Notes under the pieces: generated by a model
What the model was told of the DNA's origin: nothing
The model's input: the letters and a program-made list of their open reading frames with translations, nothing else
The model's database searches: none
From: Opitutaceae bacterium
GTDB taxonomy: Bacteria; Verrucomicrobiota; Verrucomicrobiia; Opitutales; Opitutaceae
DNA length: 64,000 nt
Direction: 5' to 3'
Assembly (NCBI GenBank): GCA_016794625.1
Contig: JAEUGY010000018.1
Location: forward strand, 62,001 to 126,000
Part shown: positions 34,497 to 43,157 of the stretch, piece by piece
How the letters are laid out: each line of letters begins with the position of its first letter
How positions within the stretch are numbered: the stretch's first letter is position 1
Program-made: the position numbers and the translations under genes

Positions 34497-35882
34497 TTAC
34501 GCCTTGGCGGCGGCTGATTGCTTCGCGATGGCGGCTTCGAGCTCAATCTCCATCTTGCGGTCGATCTTGTAGAAGCAGGTCATGATCGCCGTGAGCACGG
34601 CGAAGATCGCCGGAATGAGGCTCATGAGGAGGCGCAGGACGTTGAGCGTCTCGGGAGGCTGCGCCACGTTCGCGACGTAGCCCGCCGCACCGAGGAACAT
34701 CAGGGCGACCGCCGGACCGACCGTCCAACCGATCTTCTGCGAGGCCGTGCCGGCGGAGAAGATGATGCCCGTGGAGCGATGACCGAACTTCACGGCACCG
34801 TAGTCGGCCGTGTCCGCGATCATCGACCAAAAGATCGGCATCATGGGGGCCGCCACCAAAGCGATCAGGACCTGGTTGGCGAGCATCAGCGGGAAGGAGG
34901 TGACTGGGATGAAGTAGAACCACACGAGCAACGCCGCGAAGAGCAGGTTGAGGATCACGTAGGCGCGGCGCTTGCAGCCGATCAGCGCGCAGAGTTGTTT
35001 GCTGAGCATCACGGCGATGACGGCCACGACCGAGTTGTAGAGAAGCAGCGTCGTGCCCCAGCCCTCGTTGCCGACGTTGTACTTGAAGTAGTGGAGCGTG
35101 GACGTGCCACGGATCGCCTGTCCCATCACGGTGAGGATACTGAGTGCGATCACGACGAGCCAGGGACCGTTGAGCGCCAGCTGCTTCATCTCCTGGAGGA
35201 ATGGCTCGTGCTTTTTCTCCACCAGCGTGATTCTCTCCTTGCACGTCTTGAAGGTGACGAAGAACAAGGCGCCGGCCGCGAGGGCGATCACCGCCATCGC
35301 CCCCGAATAACCGAGCTGCACATCACCCTGTCCAATGAGCTTGACCAGGTAGGGCAGCGCGAGCGTGACGACGAAGATGCCCGCGTTGGCGCCGACGAAG
35401 CGATAGGCGGCGAGCACCGTGCGCTCCTCCGACTTTGCCGTCATTACGCCCATCAGCGCGCCGTAGGGCACGTTGATCGCCGTGTAGATCATCATGAGCG
35501 TCGTGTAGGTGAAGTAGGCATAGACCAGCTTCATGGCCGGGCTCAGGTCGAAGGTCGTGAACGTGAGCACGCCGAAGATCATGTACGGAACGATCATCCA
35601 CAGGATCCACGGACGGAACTTGCCCATCGTCGTATCCGTGCGATCCGCGATTGCGCCCATGATGGGGTCATTGATCCAATCCCACGTGCGCACGAAGAGG
35701 AGCATCGTGCCGAGGGCGGCAGGAGCGATCCCGAACACATCGGTATAGAAGATCGCCAAGAAATTCATGAAGATGCCGAAGTAGAGACACGAGGCCATGT
35801 CTCCGGCGGCGTAGCCCATTTTTTCCATCCAGCCGATTTTCACGGTTGGATCAGGGTGGGGAGGAGGGGGAGGAGGCGTCAC
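34497..35882 (-). CDS. MFS sugar symporter, GPH family
   Basis: 461-aa inner-membrane transporter with about 12 hydrophobic segments. Family blocks: MEKMGYAAGDMASCLYFG at the N-terminus, RTWDWINDPIMGAIADRTDT followed by KFRPWILW, NVPYGALMGVMT, and the central MIADTADYGAVKFGHRSTG. The start is a GTG at 35882, 3 bp after the glycosidase stop; a GTG at 35843 (VKIGWMEKMG) would give a more normal N-terminus and drop an odd Pro-rich leader (TPPPPPPHPDP). No Shine-Dalgarno is visible before either, which suggests coupling to the upstream gene. Likely imports the product of the adjacent glycosidase. Confidence 0.9.
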   Translation of the reverse strand: MTPPPPPPHPDPTVKIGWMEKMGYAAGDMASCLYFGIFMNFLAIFYTDVFGIAPAALGTMLLFVRTWDWINDPIMGAIADRTDTTMGKFRPWILWMIVPYMIFGVLTFTTFDLSPAMKLVYAYFTYTTLMMIYTAINVPYGALMGVMTAKSEERTVLAAYRFVGANAGIFVVTLALPYLVKLIGQGDVQLGYSGAMAVIALAAGALFFVTFKTCKERITLVEKKHEPFLQEMKQLALNGPWLVVIALSILTVMGQAIRGTSTLHYFKYNVGNEGWGTTLLLYNSVVAVIAVMLSKQLCALIGCKRRAYVILNLLFAALLVWFYFIPVTSFPLMLANQVLIALVAAPMMPIFWSMIADTADYGAVKFGHRSTGIIFSAGTASQKIGWTVGPAVALMFLGAAGYVANVAQPPETLNVLRLLMSLIPAIFAVLTAIMTCFYKIDRKMEIELEAAIAKQSAAAKA

Positions 35883-35885
35883 TTT

Positions 35886-37202
35886 CTAGGGTGGGGTGGA
35901 CCCGACTCGTGGTGAGGTTGGCTCATCGAAGACGGGCGGGGGTGGTGATGGCGGGGCAAAACCAGCGGACGGGCGCGTGCGAACGCCGTAGGTCTCGATC
36001 TCCTCGATCAGGGCAACGGCCACCCGGTTGTAGGTGGCCTGGCTCGGGAGCGTGCCGTGCTTCGCGCGATAGTCTTCGAGGTAGCGTCTGGCGCGTACGA
36101 GCAACTCCTCATGCAGGAACCACACCGGCTGCTTCACGCCACGATCGTCGACCAACCAGTAGCCCCGACTCCGACCCGTCGCGGGCTCCACCTCGTTGCA
36201 GTAAAGCTCCCAGTAGAGCACGAACGGGCTGCCCCATTCCAAGGCCCACTTCATGATCGAGGCCGTATACTTCCTTTGCAGGTCTGGATCCTTGAAGGAG
36301 GCCAATTCGAACCCGTATTCGCCGACGAACACCCGCTTGCCGGGGATTTCGCTCTTGGGCAGGTGGGACTCGATGTAGTCCAGCGCTTGGAACACGAGCG
36401 CTCGCCCGGCCTCGCCGCCGAGCAAGGCGGCCGGCTTCGTGACGTCGTAGCTCGACCACGAAACGAAATCGGTGCGGATGTGGGGCAGCACCCGATTCAC
36501 GAGGGCGGGGCGGTTGTTCTCCATTGCTTTGCGCACATGGTTCAATTCGACGTAGAAATAGACCTTCACGTCGCTGTGCGGCGTGTCACGCCGGGCATCC
36601 GCCACGGCCTGCTCCCGGAGATTGAGCCAACGGATTGTCCCTTGGATCGCCTCAGGCGTGGGGTCGAGGTTGGAGTCGTAGTTCTCCCGCAGCATGTGCC
36701 AGTCGCCTTCCCAGTTCCCGAGGAAGAAGGTTTTTCCGGTTCCCGAGTACCGCTGCAAGAGGTGCGCAGTGAGATCGTAGATTTCGCGGTGGATCTTTTC
36801 GGCCTCCGCGTCGCTGATTTTTCCGGTCTTGAAGGCCGACTTGGAGTCACTGAACGGATACACCCACAGCATGATGTTTCGGAACGGCAGATCCATCGCC
36901 CGCTCGAATGAAGGGTGGGCACGGAGCAGGTCCATGAGCGAGCGTATGGTCGCGTCCCGCTCCAGCATGTAGTCCTTGGTGTAGTTGGGGGTGAGAGCGA
37001 TCTTCAGCGTGTCCGAACCCAGCGCAGCCATCTGGTTGGCCGATTCCAGCACCGCGCTCTCCGGCGTAAACTTGTAGCGAACTCCGATGCTCTGGGTCCC
37101 CACCGCCAAGCTGAGGAGCGGTGGCTCGTCCCGCGGTCGTGCATCGCAGGCCCCGACCGTCGCCTCGAGCAATACCAGCGCAGCGAGCGACAACCACTTC
37201 AC
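35886..37202 (-). CDS. Putative lipoprotein, TIM-barrel glycosidase-like
   Basis: 438-aa exported protein. I prefer GTG 37202 (VKWLSLAALVLLEATVGAC): it opens a hydrophobic segment ending in a lipobox-like V-G-A-C with Cys19. A TTG at 37268 would add 22 residues. The fold looks like a clan-A (beta/alpha)8 hydrolase: FFLGNWEGDWHM provides a candidate acid/base Glu165 after Trp, and KRVFVGEYGFELASF a candidate nucleophile Glu295. I do not recognise a named GH family. The C-terminal 25 residues are Pro-rich. It is cotranscribed with the GPH symporter and divergent from the XylR-like regulator. Confidence 0.7.
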   Translation of the reverse strand: MKWLSLAALVLLEATVGACDARPRDEPPLLSLAVGTQSIGVRYKFTPESAVLESANQMAALGSDTLKIALTPNYTKDYMLERDATIRSLMDLLRAHPSFERAMDLPFRNIMLWVYPFSDSKSAFKTGKISDAEAEKIHREIYDLTAHLLQRYSGTGKTFFLGNWEGDWHMLRENYDSNLDPTPEAIQGTIRWLNLREQAVADARRDTPHSDVKVYFYVELNHVRKAMENNRPALVNRVLPHIRTDFVSWSSYDVTKPAALLGGEAGRALVFQALDYIESHLPKSEIPGKRVFVGEYGFELASFKDPDLQRKYTASIMKWALEWGSPFVLYWELYCNEVEPATGRSRGYWLVDDRGVKQPVWFLHEELLVRARRYLEDYRAKHGTLPSQATYNRVAVALIEEIETYGVRTRPSAGFAPPSPPPPVFDEPTSPRVGSTPP

Positions 37203-37266
37203 GGGCGGGAATTCAAAGCGCGCATCCACCGCCCGCACCGTGGCACGGAGGCAAGTTGACTCAAGC

Positions 37267-37305
37267 AAAATGACGATTTATTGGACTTTTAATCACTAAA
37301 ATGAC
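37267..37305. promoter_or_regulatory. Direct-repeat operator candidate for the XylR-like regulator
   Basis: Two identical AAAATGAC octamers at 37267-37274 and 37298-37305, 31 bp apart (about three helical turns), in the AT-rich divergent region between the glycosidase and the regulator. AraC-type domains bind direct repeats on one helix face, so this fits autoregulation plus control of the divergent operon. Confidence 0.45.
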
Positions 37306-37364
37306 CGAATGGGGATCGGTTTGCCCTTGTACCAATCACATCCGCCGCTCATTCCGATGTGCGA

Positions 37365-38576
37365 ATGTCGAGCGAAAGGCGCCAGATTTCCGGAGGCAAA
37401 AAGCTGAATCGCGTGAAGCGGGTGGCCTTGCTGCTTGAATCGGGAATGACGTTCGACCGCGCCATCGCGCGCGGGGTGGGTCACTATATTCATAGTCATG
37501 CCGGATGGATCATCCTGACGGATCCGATGACGGAAGCCTCGATCGAGACTATAAGGCACTGGGCTCCCGATGGTATTATCACCAGCACCCGACTTTCGAC
37601 CATCGGTGATATCGCGACCATCACCGAGGTTCCGATCGTTGGATTTGGCAGCTATTCGGAGAAGACGGATGGTGCTCTCACGTTTCCGATCGTCAGTTCA
37701 AACCAGGCTGAGATTGGGCGTATGGCCGCGCGTTATTTTATCAACAAAGGTCACCGCCACTTTGCTTTCTGCGGCGGTGTTGAAACCGCGCAATGGTGCC
37801 ACGAGCGCAAAGAGGGTTTCCAGGCCGAACTCGCGAAGCATGGCTTCGCGTGCGACCTCTATCAGCCCGAAGCCGGCTCGGTCGCGAGCATGCCCAGTGC
37901 GATTGTTTCGCTTGGCGGCTGGCTTGAGTCACTCCCGAAGCCCGCAGGGGTGTTTGTCTTTTTTGATGGCTGGGCGCGTTGGGTTTTGGATGCGTGCGTG
38001 CTGCAAGGCCTGCAAGTACCCCAGGAGATTTCCGTGCTTGGCGTGGATAATGACCGGTGGCTCTGCGACCTCTCTCAACCGAGCCTGAGCAGCATTGATG
38101 CGAACGTTGAAACCGCCGGCTATGCGGCTGCGGACATCCTCAGTAAATTGATGTCCGGTCAGCCCGCCCCGTCCCGTGTCACCTACATCGATCCGGCCAA
38201 AGTGGAGGAGCGCGACTCCAGTGATTACCTGGCCATTGATGACTCTCGGGTCGCTGTCGCGATCCGTTACATCAAGGAACATGCCTGCGACCCGATATTG
38301 CCGGCCGATGTCCTCAAGGTAACGGGGATGTCGAATTCCACCGCCTACCGAAAGTTCATGAAGGCGCTCGGTCGCTCGATTCACGACGAGATCCAGCGGG
38401 TCCAAATCGAGCGAGTGCAGCATTTGCTGACGTCCACCAATCTCAGTGTCACGGACGCCGCCCTCCAGGCAGGTTTCCAGAACATGCGATATCTCACCAA
38501 GGTATTCCGCGATGCCACGGGCCTGACTCCCACCGAATACCGGCGAAGCAAGAGCTCGCCCGCGCTGGAGAGCTAA
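37365..38576 (+). CDS. XylR-like regulator (LacI-type sensor plus AraC-type HTH)
   Basis: About 403 aa. Residues 20-280 resemble a periplasmic-binding-protein-type sugar sensor (KRVALLLESGMTFDRAIARG, then FCGGVETAQWCHERKEGF and SVLGVDNDRWLCDLSQPSLSS). The C-terminal ~105 residues form an AraC DNA-binding domain with two HTHs (LPADVLKVTGMSNSTAYRKF, and DAALQAGFQNMRYLTKVFRD). This architecture is that of XylR-type activators responding to pentoses or other sugars. Start is uncertain: ATG 37365 has no good ribosome site, whereas GGAGG at 37392-37396 lies 7 nt before an in-frame CTG (37404) and 16 nt before GTG 37413. Confidence 0.9.
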   Translation: MSSERRQISGGKKLNRVKRVALLLESGMTFDRAIARGVGHYIHSHAGWIILTDPMTEASIETIRHWAPDGIITSTRLSTIGDIATITEVPIVGFGSYSEKTDGALTFPIVSSNQAEIGRMAARYFINKGHRHFAFCGGVETAQWCHERKEGFQAELAKHGFACDLYQPEAGSVASMPSAIVSLGGWLESLPKPAGVFVFFDGWARWVLDACVLQGLQVPQEISVLGVDNDRWLCDLSQPSLSSIDANVETAGYAAADILSKLMSGQPAPSRVTYIDPAKVEERDSSDYLAIDDSRVAVAIRYIKEHACDPILPADVLKVTGMSNSTAYRKFMKALGRSIHDEIQRVQIERVQHLLTSTNLSVTDAALQAGFQNMRYLTKVFRDATGLTPTEYRRSKSSPALES

Positions 38577-38952
38577 GTCCGCGCGGGTAGGCGCGACCGC
38601 TTGAGCACCCGTGGCGCTCGTCTAGCCTCTGGTGCCGACTGCGCCTCGGTGACTGCGTGCATCGTGAATCGTGCAATCGTAGGCGTATGACGTGAGTTGA
38701 ACGTATTTTGTCTCAGCTCACCTCATTCGAATATCTCCTGAGTTGAGTCGGTATCGGTAATAATTGGTGAGTAAACGGTTAACGGGAAACCCATGATTTT
38801 TCTCGCTCTTATTTAGTACTTTGTGTCCATTTTTCGGTCAGACGCCGTTCAGCGTGTTTCCCTGACCCCTTCCGTGGTCCCACGCCAATGAACGGCTGCC
38901 GTTTGTATCAAGTCGCCCTTCGACGCCCACCAACCCCGAAGCCACACCCCCA
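38577..38952. promoter_or_regulatory. Upstream control region of the second TonB receptor
   Basis: 376 bp, no gene, AT-rich from 38700 on. TGAGTTGA occurs twice in direct orientation (38693-38700 and 38739-38746) and once inverted as CTCAGCTCA (38712-38720, one mismatch). The minus-strand AAAAATGGACAC at 38823-38834 resembles AAAAATGGTCAC before GH130, and CTTTGTGT at 38819-38826 is also shared with that promoter. These are candidate sites for the adjacent XylR-like regulator. Confidence 0.4.
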
Positions 38953-41283
38953 ATGCAGCCCTCCGCTCCGCTCTGTAACCGTCACTCCTCTGCCTCCGCA
39001 TGGCTCGTTGGCCGCGAGCTCCACCTGGACGCTCGCACGATCACCCCCCAGCCCTTCGCTCCCCGCCGCCTCGGTTTGCTGTTGCGTGTCGTTGGGGCAA
39101 CCGTCGCTTCCGGAGCCCTCGCGATGCTAGCTCGCGCGCAGACGCCGGCGCCTGCGGAAGAGGACGTTGTTACGCTTTCTCCGTTCACCGTCAGCAGGGA
39201 ATCCGACAACACTTACGGCGCCCGCCAGGCCACCACCGGCTCCTTGGTGGCGCTCGATCTCTCCAAGTCGCCCTTTACCATCATGGCGATCGACAGTCGC
39301 ATGATCGAGGAGCTGCAACTTACGACCTACGACGATGTGGCGCGCTTCACCACAGTAAACAGCACGGCCGGCCAAAACGAGACCGCCAATGCCCGCGGGT
39401 TTAACCTGCAAGCGCTCCGCAATGGCTATGCGCCGGGTGGCCGTGTGTATGTCACCGCGGCCTATGAACGCGTGGAAATCCTGAAGGGGCCGAACTCCGT
39501 GCTCTACGGCCTCTCCAACCCGGGCGGCGGCATCAACTATATCTCGAAGCGCCCGACGTTTAAGAACACCACCAAGGTCACCGTCACCACCGGCTCGGAC
39601 TCGCTAATCCAAGGCATGCTCGATACCACCGCGCCGATCGAGATCCGCGGCAAGAAACTGCTCGCCTACCGACTTGTGCTCGCGGGCTCGGAGAAGGACG
39701 GCAGCTTTCCCGATCAGTTCGCGGACTACGATGTCATCGCGCCGTCCCTCACCCTTCGTCCGCTTCCGGGTCTCGAGCTCACGGCGGAATACGAGAAACT
39801 CCACCGCGACCGTTCCACGCTCAATCCGGCTCCGCTCGTCGGTGGACGATTCGACCTCAGCAACCTCGGCCGCGGCCGCAGCATCAACTTCGCGGGGGCC
39901 GACAGCGTCGAACGCAACACCCAGGACGCCTACAACCTCAGCGGCACCTACACTTGGGAGGACTGGTTGACGTTCCGCGCCCAATACAACGTCAGCGATC
40001 GCGTCTACCCGGGCTTCGTGACCTGGAATCAGGACAACTCCACCCAGCGCCCGCAGTTCAACGACAACACCAACAGCGTCCACGGCTACAACTCGGACCT
40101 GCTCTTGCGCTACAGCTTCAAGAACAAGGTGCAGGGAAGCCTCCTCCTCGGTTCCGAGTTCAACACGAACTACTTCCTCACCCAGCAGTATCGTTTCACG
40201 AACAACAACGTCGCCACGAACCTCATCTTCCCCGGTGGCATCGTCAACGCGACCCCCGCCCAGCTCCGCTTCCGCAACACCGCCGACGCCGCCAACGGGT
40301 ACCCCGTTGCCACTATGGCTGATATCAAGCAGCCCATCTACTTCCGCGGCAATGGCGGCGACGTTACCTCCGAGTTCACCAATCACCGCGCTGTCAATAC
40401 GCTCAAGTTTTTCGACGATCGCCTCATGGTGCTCACCGGCTACTCGTGGGCCGAGGTCACCAACATCGGTGCCGCCCCGGCCCGCGCAGTGCAGTCCCAA
40501 AAGGCCAATCCCTACCAGCTCGCGACCATGATCGATGTGGTCCAGAACCGCGGCCCCGTCGACTACGCCCGCGTCTACGCCCAAAAGGCCACCAGCTTCC
40601 GCAATCAGTTCGCCCGTGACGCCTTTTTCAACCCCGTCCCACCCAATCGCGGCAAGATCACCGAGCTCGGCGTGAAGTTCGGCCTTTTCAAGGATCGCCT
40701 CACGGGCTCCTTTGCCTACTTCGACCAAGAACAAGTCAACCTCGCCCAAGCCGTCCCGCCGCAGGCTGTTGACAACCCCGCCACGCCCGCTGACGAGCGC
40801 CAGACTGGCATCTCCATCGCGTCCGGTCGCGAGTCCTCCGAAGGCGTCGAGTTCCGCTTCGACTATCAGCTCACCAACGCCTGGACCCTGGCCCTCGACG
40901 GTTGCTTCTTCCACGGCGGCGTCGTGGAGGATGAAGTGGTCGTCGCCCGCAAAGGCCTGCCGCTCGCCAATGCCCCGACGCGCTCGATCGCCTTCATCCA
41001 GCGCTACAGTTTTGGCGGCGCCCTCAAGGGCCTCTCGCTCGGACATTCCATCAACTACAAGAACGCCTACAGCACGGCCAACAACACGGTGGCCAACAGC
41101 CTCCGCGTGGTGCCCTCGGTGACCCTCGTGGACGTCTTCGCGCGCTACCAAACGAAGCTCTGGGGCAAGCCGGTGAGCTTCAATCTGCGCGCCGCCAACA
41201 TCCTGGATGAGAACTACCTGCTCTCCAACGGCCGGTGGGGCGAGCCCATGACCTGGACCTTGAGCGCGAATTCGACGTTCTGA
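38953..41283 (+). CDS. TonB-dependent receptor
   Basis: Outer-membrane transporter of 776 aa. The N-terminus is long and positively charged before the hydrophobic signal core (LGLLLRVVGATVASGALAML..AQA); a downstream start is possible but ATG 38953 is the natural one. After cleavage comes VVTLSPFTV, the same type of motif as in the other receptor. The plug runs through SKSPFTIMAIDSRMIEELQ, NARGFNLQALRNGYAPGG and VEILKGPNSVLYGL; the barrel ends with a terminal Phe (TLSANSTF). It lies 376 bp downstream of the XylR-like gene. Probable substrate: an oligosaccharide for the GH130/glycosidase system. Confidence 0.92.
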   Translation: MQPSAPLCNRHSSASAWLVGRELHLDARTITPQPFAPRRLGLLLRVVGATVASGALAMLARAQTPAPAEEDVVTLSPFTVSRESDNTYGARQATTGSLVALDLSKSPFTIMAIDSRMIEELQLTTYDDVARFTTVNSTAGQNETANARGFNLQALRNGYAPGGRVYVTAAYERVEILKGPNSVLYGLSNPGGGINYISKRPTFKNTTKVTVTTGSDSLIQGMLDTTAPIEIRGKKLLAYRLVLAGSEKDGSFPDQFADYDVIAPSLTLRPLPGLELTAEYEKLHRDRSTLNPAPLVGGRFDLSNLGRGRSINFAGADSVERNTQDAYNLSGTYTWEDWLTFRAQYNVSDRVYPGFVTWNQDNSTQRPQFNDNTNSVHGYNSDLLLRYSFKNKVQGSLLLGSEFNTNYFLTQQYRFTNNNVATNLIFPGGIVNATPAQLRFRNTADAANGYPVATMADIKQPIYFRGNGGDVTSEFTNHRAVNTLKFFDDRLMVLTGYSWAEVTNIGAAPARAVQSQKANPYQLATMIDVVQNRGPVDYARVYAQKATSFRNQFARDAFFNPVPPNRGKITELGVKFGLFKDRLTGSFAYFDQEQVNLAQAVPPQAVDNPATPADERQTGISIASGRESSEGVEFRFDYQLTNAWTLALDGCFFHGGVVEDEVVVARKGLPLANAPTRSIAFIQRYSFGGALKGLSLGHSINYKNAYSTANNTVANSLRVVPSVTLVDVFARYQTKLWGKPVSFNLRAANILDENYLLSNGRWGEPMTWTLSANSTF

Positions 41284-41500
41284 CGTCCGAGCCGGGACGT
41301 TTCACCCAGCCCGAAACACACCGATCAGGCCTTCGACCCGTCCGACGCCTTGCGACTGGAGGCGCCGATGGCTGGCGTACGAACGTTTGCCCTTGGGCGG
41401 TAGCGCTGCCTGCCCAGGCGTGCCCGCGATCAACGAAGAGATGGGATATGGACCGAATTTGTGTCAGGTTGAGGTCGGTTTCGGGCACTCGGTGGGTGAC

Positions 41501-42940
41501 ATGAATCCTTCTCTTTCTCCTTCTTCGGCTCCGGCCGACTCCGACCTGGTGGCACGCAGTCTCGCGGGCGAACGCACCGCGTTTGGGTTGATTGTGCGGC
41601 GTTACCAAACGCTGGTGTGCGCGCTGGCCTTCAGCGCGACGGGCAATGTGCGGCGCAGCGAAGAACTGGCCCAGGACACGTTTGTGGCGGCGTGGAAGCA
41701 ACTGGCGTCCCTGCGCGAGCCGGCGAAACTTCGGGCCTGGCTCTGTGGGATTGCCCGCCACACCATCCGGCACGACTGGCGGGCGGAACGCACGTCGCCC
41801 GCCCGCTCGGCTGAGCCGCTGACGGAGGTAAACGAAGTCGTGGATACGGCGCCGACGCCGGCCACGCGGGCCATCACTGCGGACGAACTCGCGCTGATGT
41901 GGCGGGAGGTCGGGCAATTGCCGGAGACCTACCGCGAGGTCCTCGTCCTCTACTATCGCGAGCATCAGTCCGTCGCGCGGGTCGCGGAGGCCCTTGAGCT
42001 GAGCGAGGACGCAGTGATGCAACGATTGTCCCGGGGACGAAAACTGCTGCATGAACGCATGCTCGGACTGGTTGAGACCGCCCTGGAGCGCAGCAATCCG
42101 GACGCGGACTTCGCGCTCGGCGTGCAGGCGGTGCTGCCGGTGCTGGCCTCGGGTAGTCAGGCGGCAGGCTTGGGCTCGGCCAAAGGACTCGCGATGAAGG
42201 GCGGAGGCGGCCTGACCGCGCTGCTGCTGCCGTTTGTGGGTCTGCTGGCGGCGCTCGGCGTCAGTTGGGCGACGGTGCGCGCGGCTCCCGCGGGCGAATC
42301 TCGCCGCTACCTGGTCCGCTGGAACGCAGTGCTGTGGTGCTCCATCGGCGCACTGCTGCTCGCGCTCCGCATGACGCACGTGTGGGCAGAGGAGGGTGGC
42401 TGGGACCTCGCTGCGATCTTCCGGACGACCACATGGATCTGGTCCGGCTACCTCCTCGTGCTGACCACCCTGCTGGTCCTGATCTACCGACGCGGGGAAG
42501 CAAAAGCCGCGGGCGAGGAGGCGAGCGATCGAGCGGGCCGGCGGGCGGGACAACCCGTGAAGGGCAACACAGCCGTGCTCGTCGGCACCTATGTGGCCAC
42601 CACGGCCTGGCTGGTGGGTTTTGCCTGGATGATGGGCGATGGCGTCACCGCGGCGATCGTGGCGGGTGTCACCGTGCTGCTGGCTGTCTGGAACCACCAC
42701 CGGGCCAAGACCTGCAACCGCGTTGGGGCCCACCGCCTCGTTATGACCTGCCATGCGCTGCTGTGTCTCTTCCTCCTCGGCGTGGTCAACCTGCGCATCG
42801 AGCCGTGGCTGGCGACGCTCTACCACGTCTCCCGCGCGACCATGCAGCACGCCCTGCCGCTGATGACAATCCACCTCGTGACGCTCGGGTTGGTGGTCTG
42901 GGCGGGAGTCCTGCTCGCGATGACACGTCCCCGCGATTGA
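41501..42940 (+). CDS. ECF-type sigma-70 factor fused to a multi-pass membrane domain
   Basis: 479 aa from ATG 41501 (MNPSLSPSS); the upstream extension is non-coding. Sigma region 2 spans about residues 12-90 (LVARSLAGERTAFGLIVRRY, SEELAQDTFVAAWKQL) and region 4 about 125-185 (LPETYREVLVLYYREHQS, ALELSEDAVMQRLSRGR). From about residue 215 the protein continues with some seven hydrophobic segments (for example LTALLLPFVGLLAALGVSW, AVLWCSIGALLLALRM, SGYLLVLTTLLVLIY, ALLCLFLLGVVNL). Normal ECF factors are ~190 aa with a separate membrane anti-sigma; none is adjacent here. The membrane domain may tether or control the sigma factor. Confidence 0.9.
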   Translation: MNPSLSPSSAPADSDLVARSLAGERTAFGLIVRRYQTLVCALAFSATGNVRRSEELAQDTFVAAWKQLASLREPAKLRAWLCGIARHTIRHDWRAERTSPARSAEPLTEVNEVVDTAPTPATRAITADELALMWREVGQLPETYREVLVLYYREHQSVARVAEALELSEDAVMQRLSRGRKLLHERMLGLVETALERSNPDADFALGVQAVLPVLASGSQAAGLGSAKGLAMKGGGGLTALLLPFVGLLAALGVSWATVRAAPAGESRRYLVRWNAVLWCSIGALLLALRMTHVWAEEGGWDLAAIFRTTTWIWSGYLLVLTTLLVLIYRRGEAKAAGEEASDRAGRRAGQPVKGNTAVLVGTYVATTAWLVGFAWMMGDGVTAAIVAGVTVLLAVWNHHRAKTCNRVGAHRLVMTCHALLCLFLLGVVNLRIEPWLATLYHVSRATMQHALPLMTIHLVTLGLVVWAGVLLAMTRPRD

Positions 42941-43157
42941 GCGTGCAAGTCAGAGCGGGGTTCAGACCCCGTCCCAGCTACCCAAGGATACAAGGCAAGG
43001 CCCCGGCTCCGGTGCTTGAGGCGATGCGCGACTGGGCGGCGGGATCGACGGCAAGTTCCATTACTCGGATACCGGGTGCCTTGAGCTCGAAGGGAATACT
43101 CCGAGTGTGGACTACCTGGGTGAGGAACAGGCGGGACGGCAGAAGGTACGTCGAGCC

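Noticed and set aside
34518..35915. 465-codon open frame on the plus strand
   Set aside because: Antisense to the GPH symporter; His/Arg/Glu-rich with no recognisable domain.
38770..38790. LacI-type operator around GTTAAC
   Set aside because: Only the central six bases and one flanking pair are symmetrical; not better than chance in an AT-rich stretch.
39604..41151. 515-codon open frame on the minus strand
   Set aside because: Antisense to the TonB receptor; Gly/Val/Glu-rich shadow.
41180..42874. 564-codon open frame on the minus strand
   Set aside because: Antisense to the sigma-factor fusion; composition and lack of motifs mark it as a shadow.
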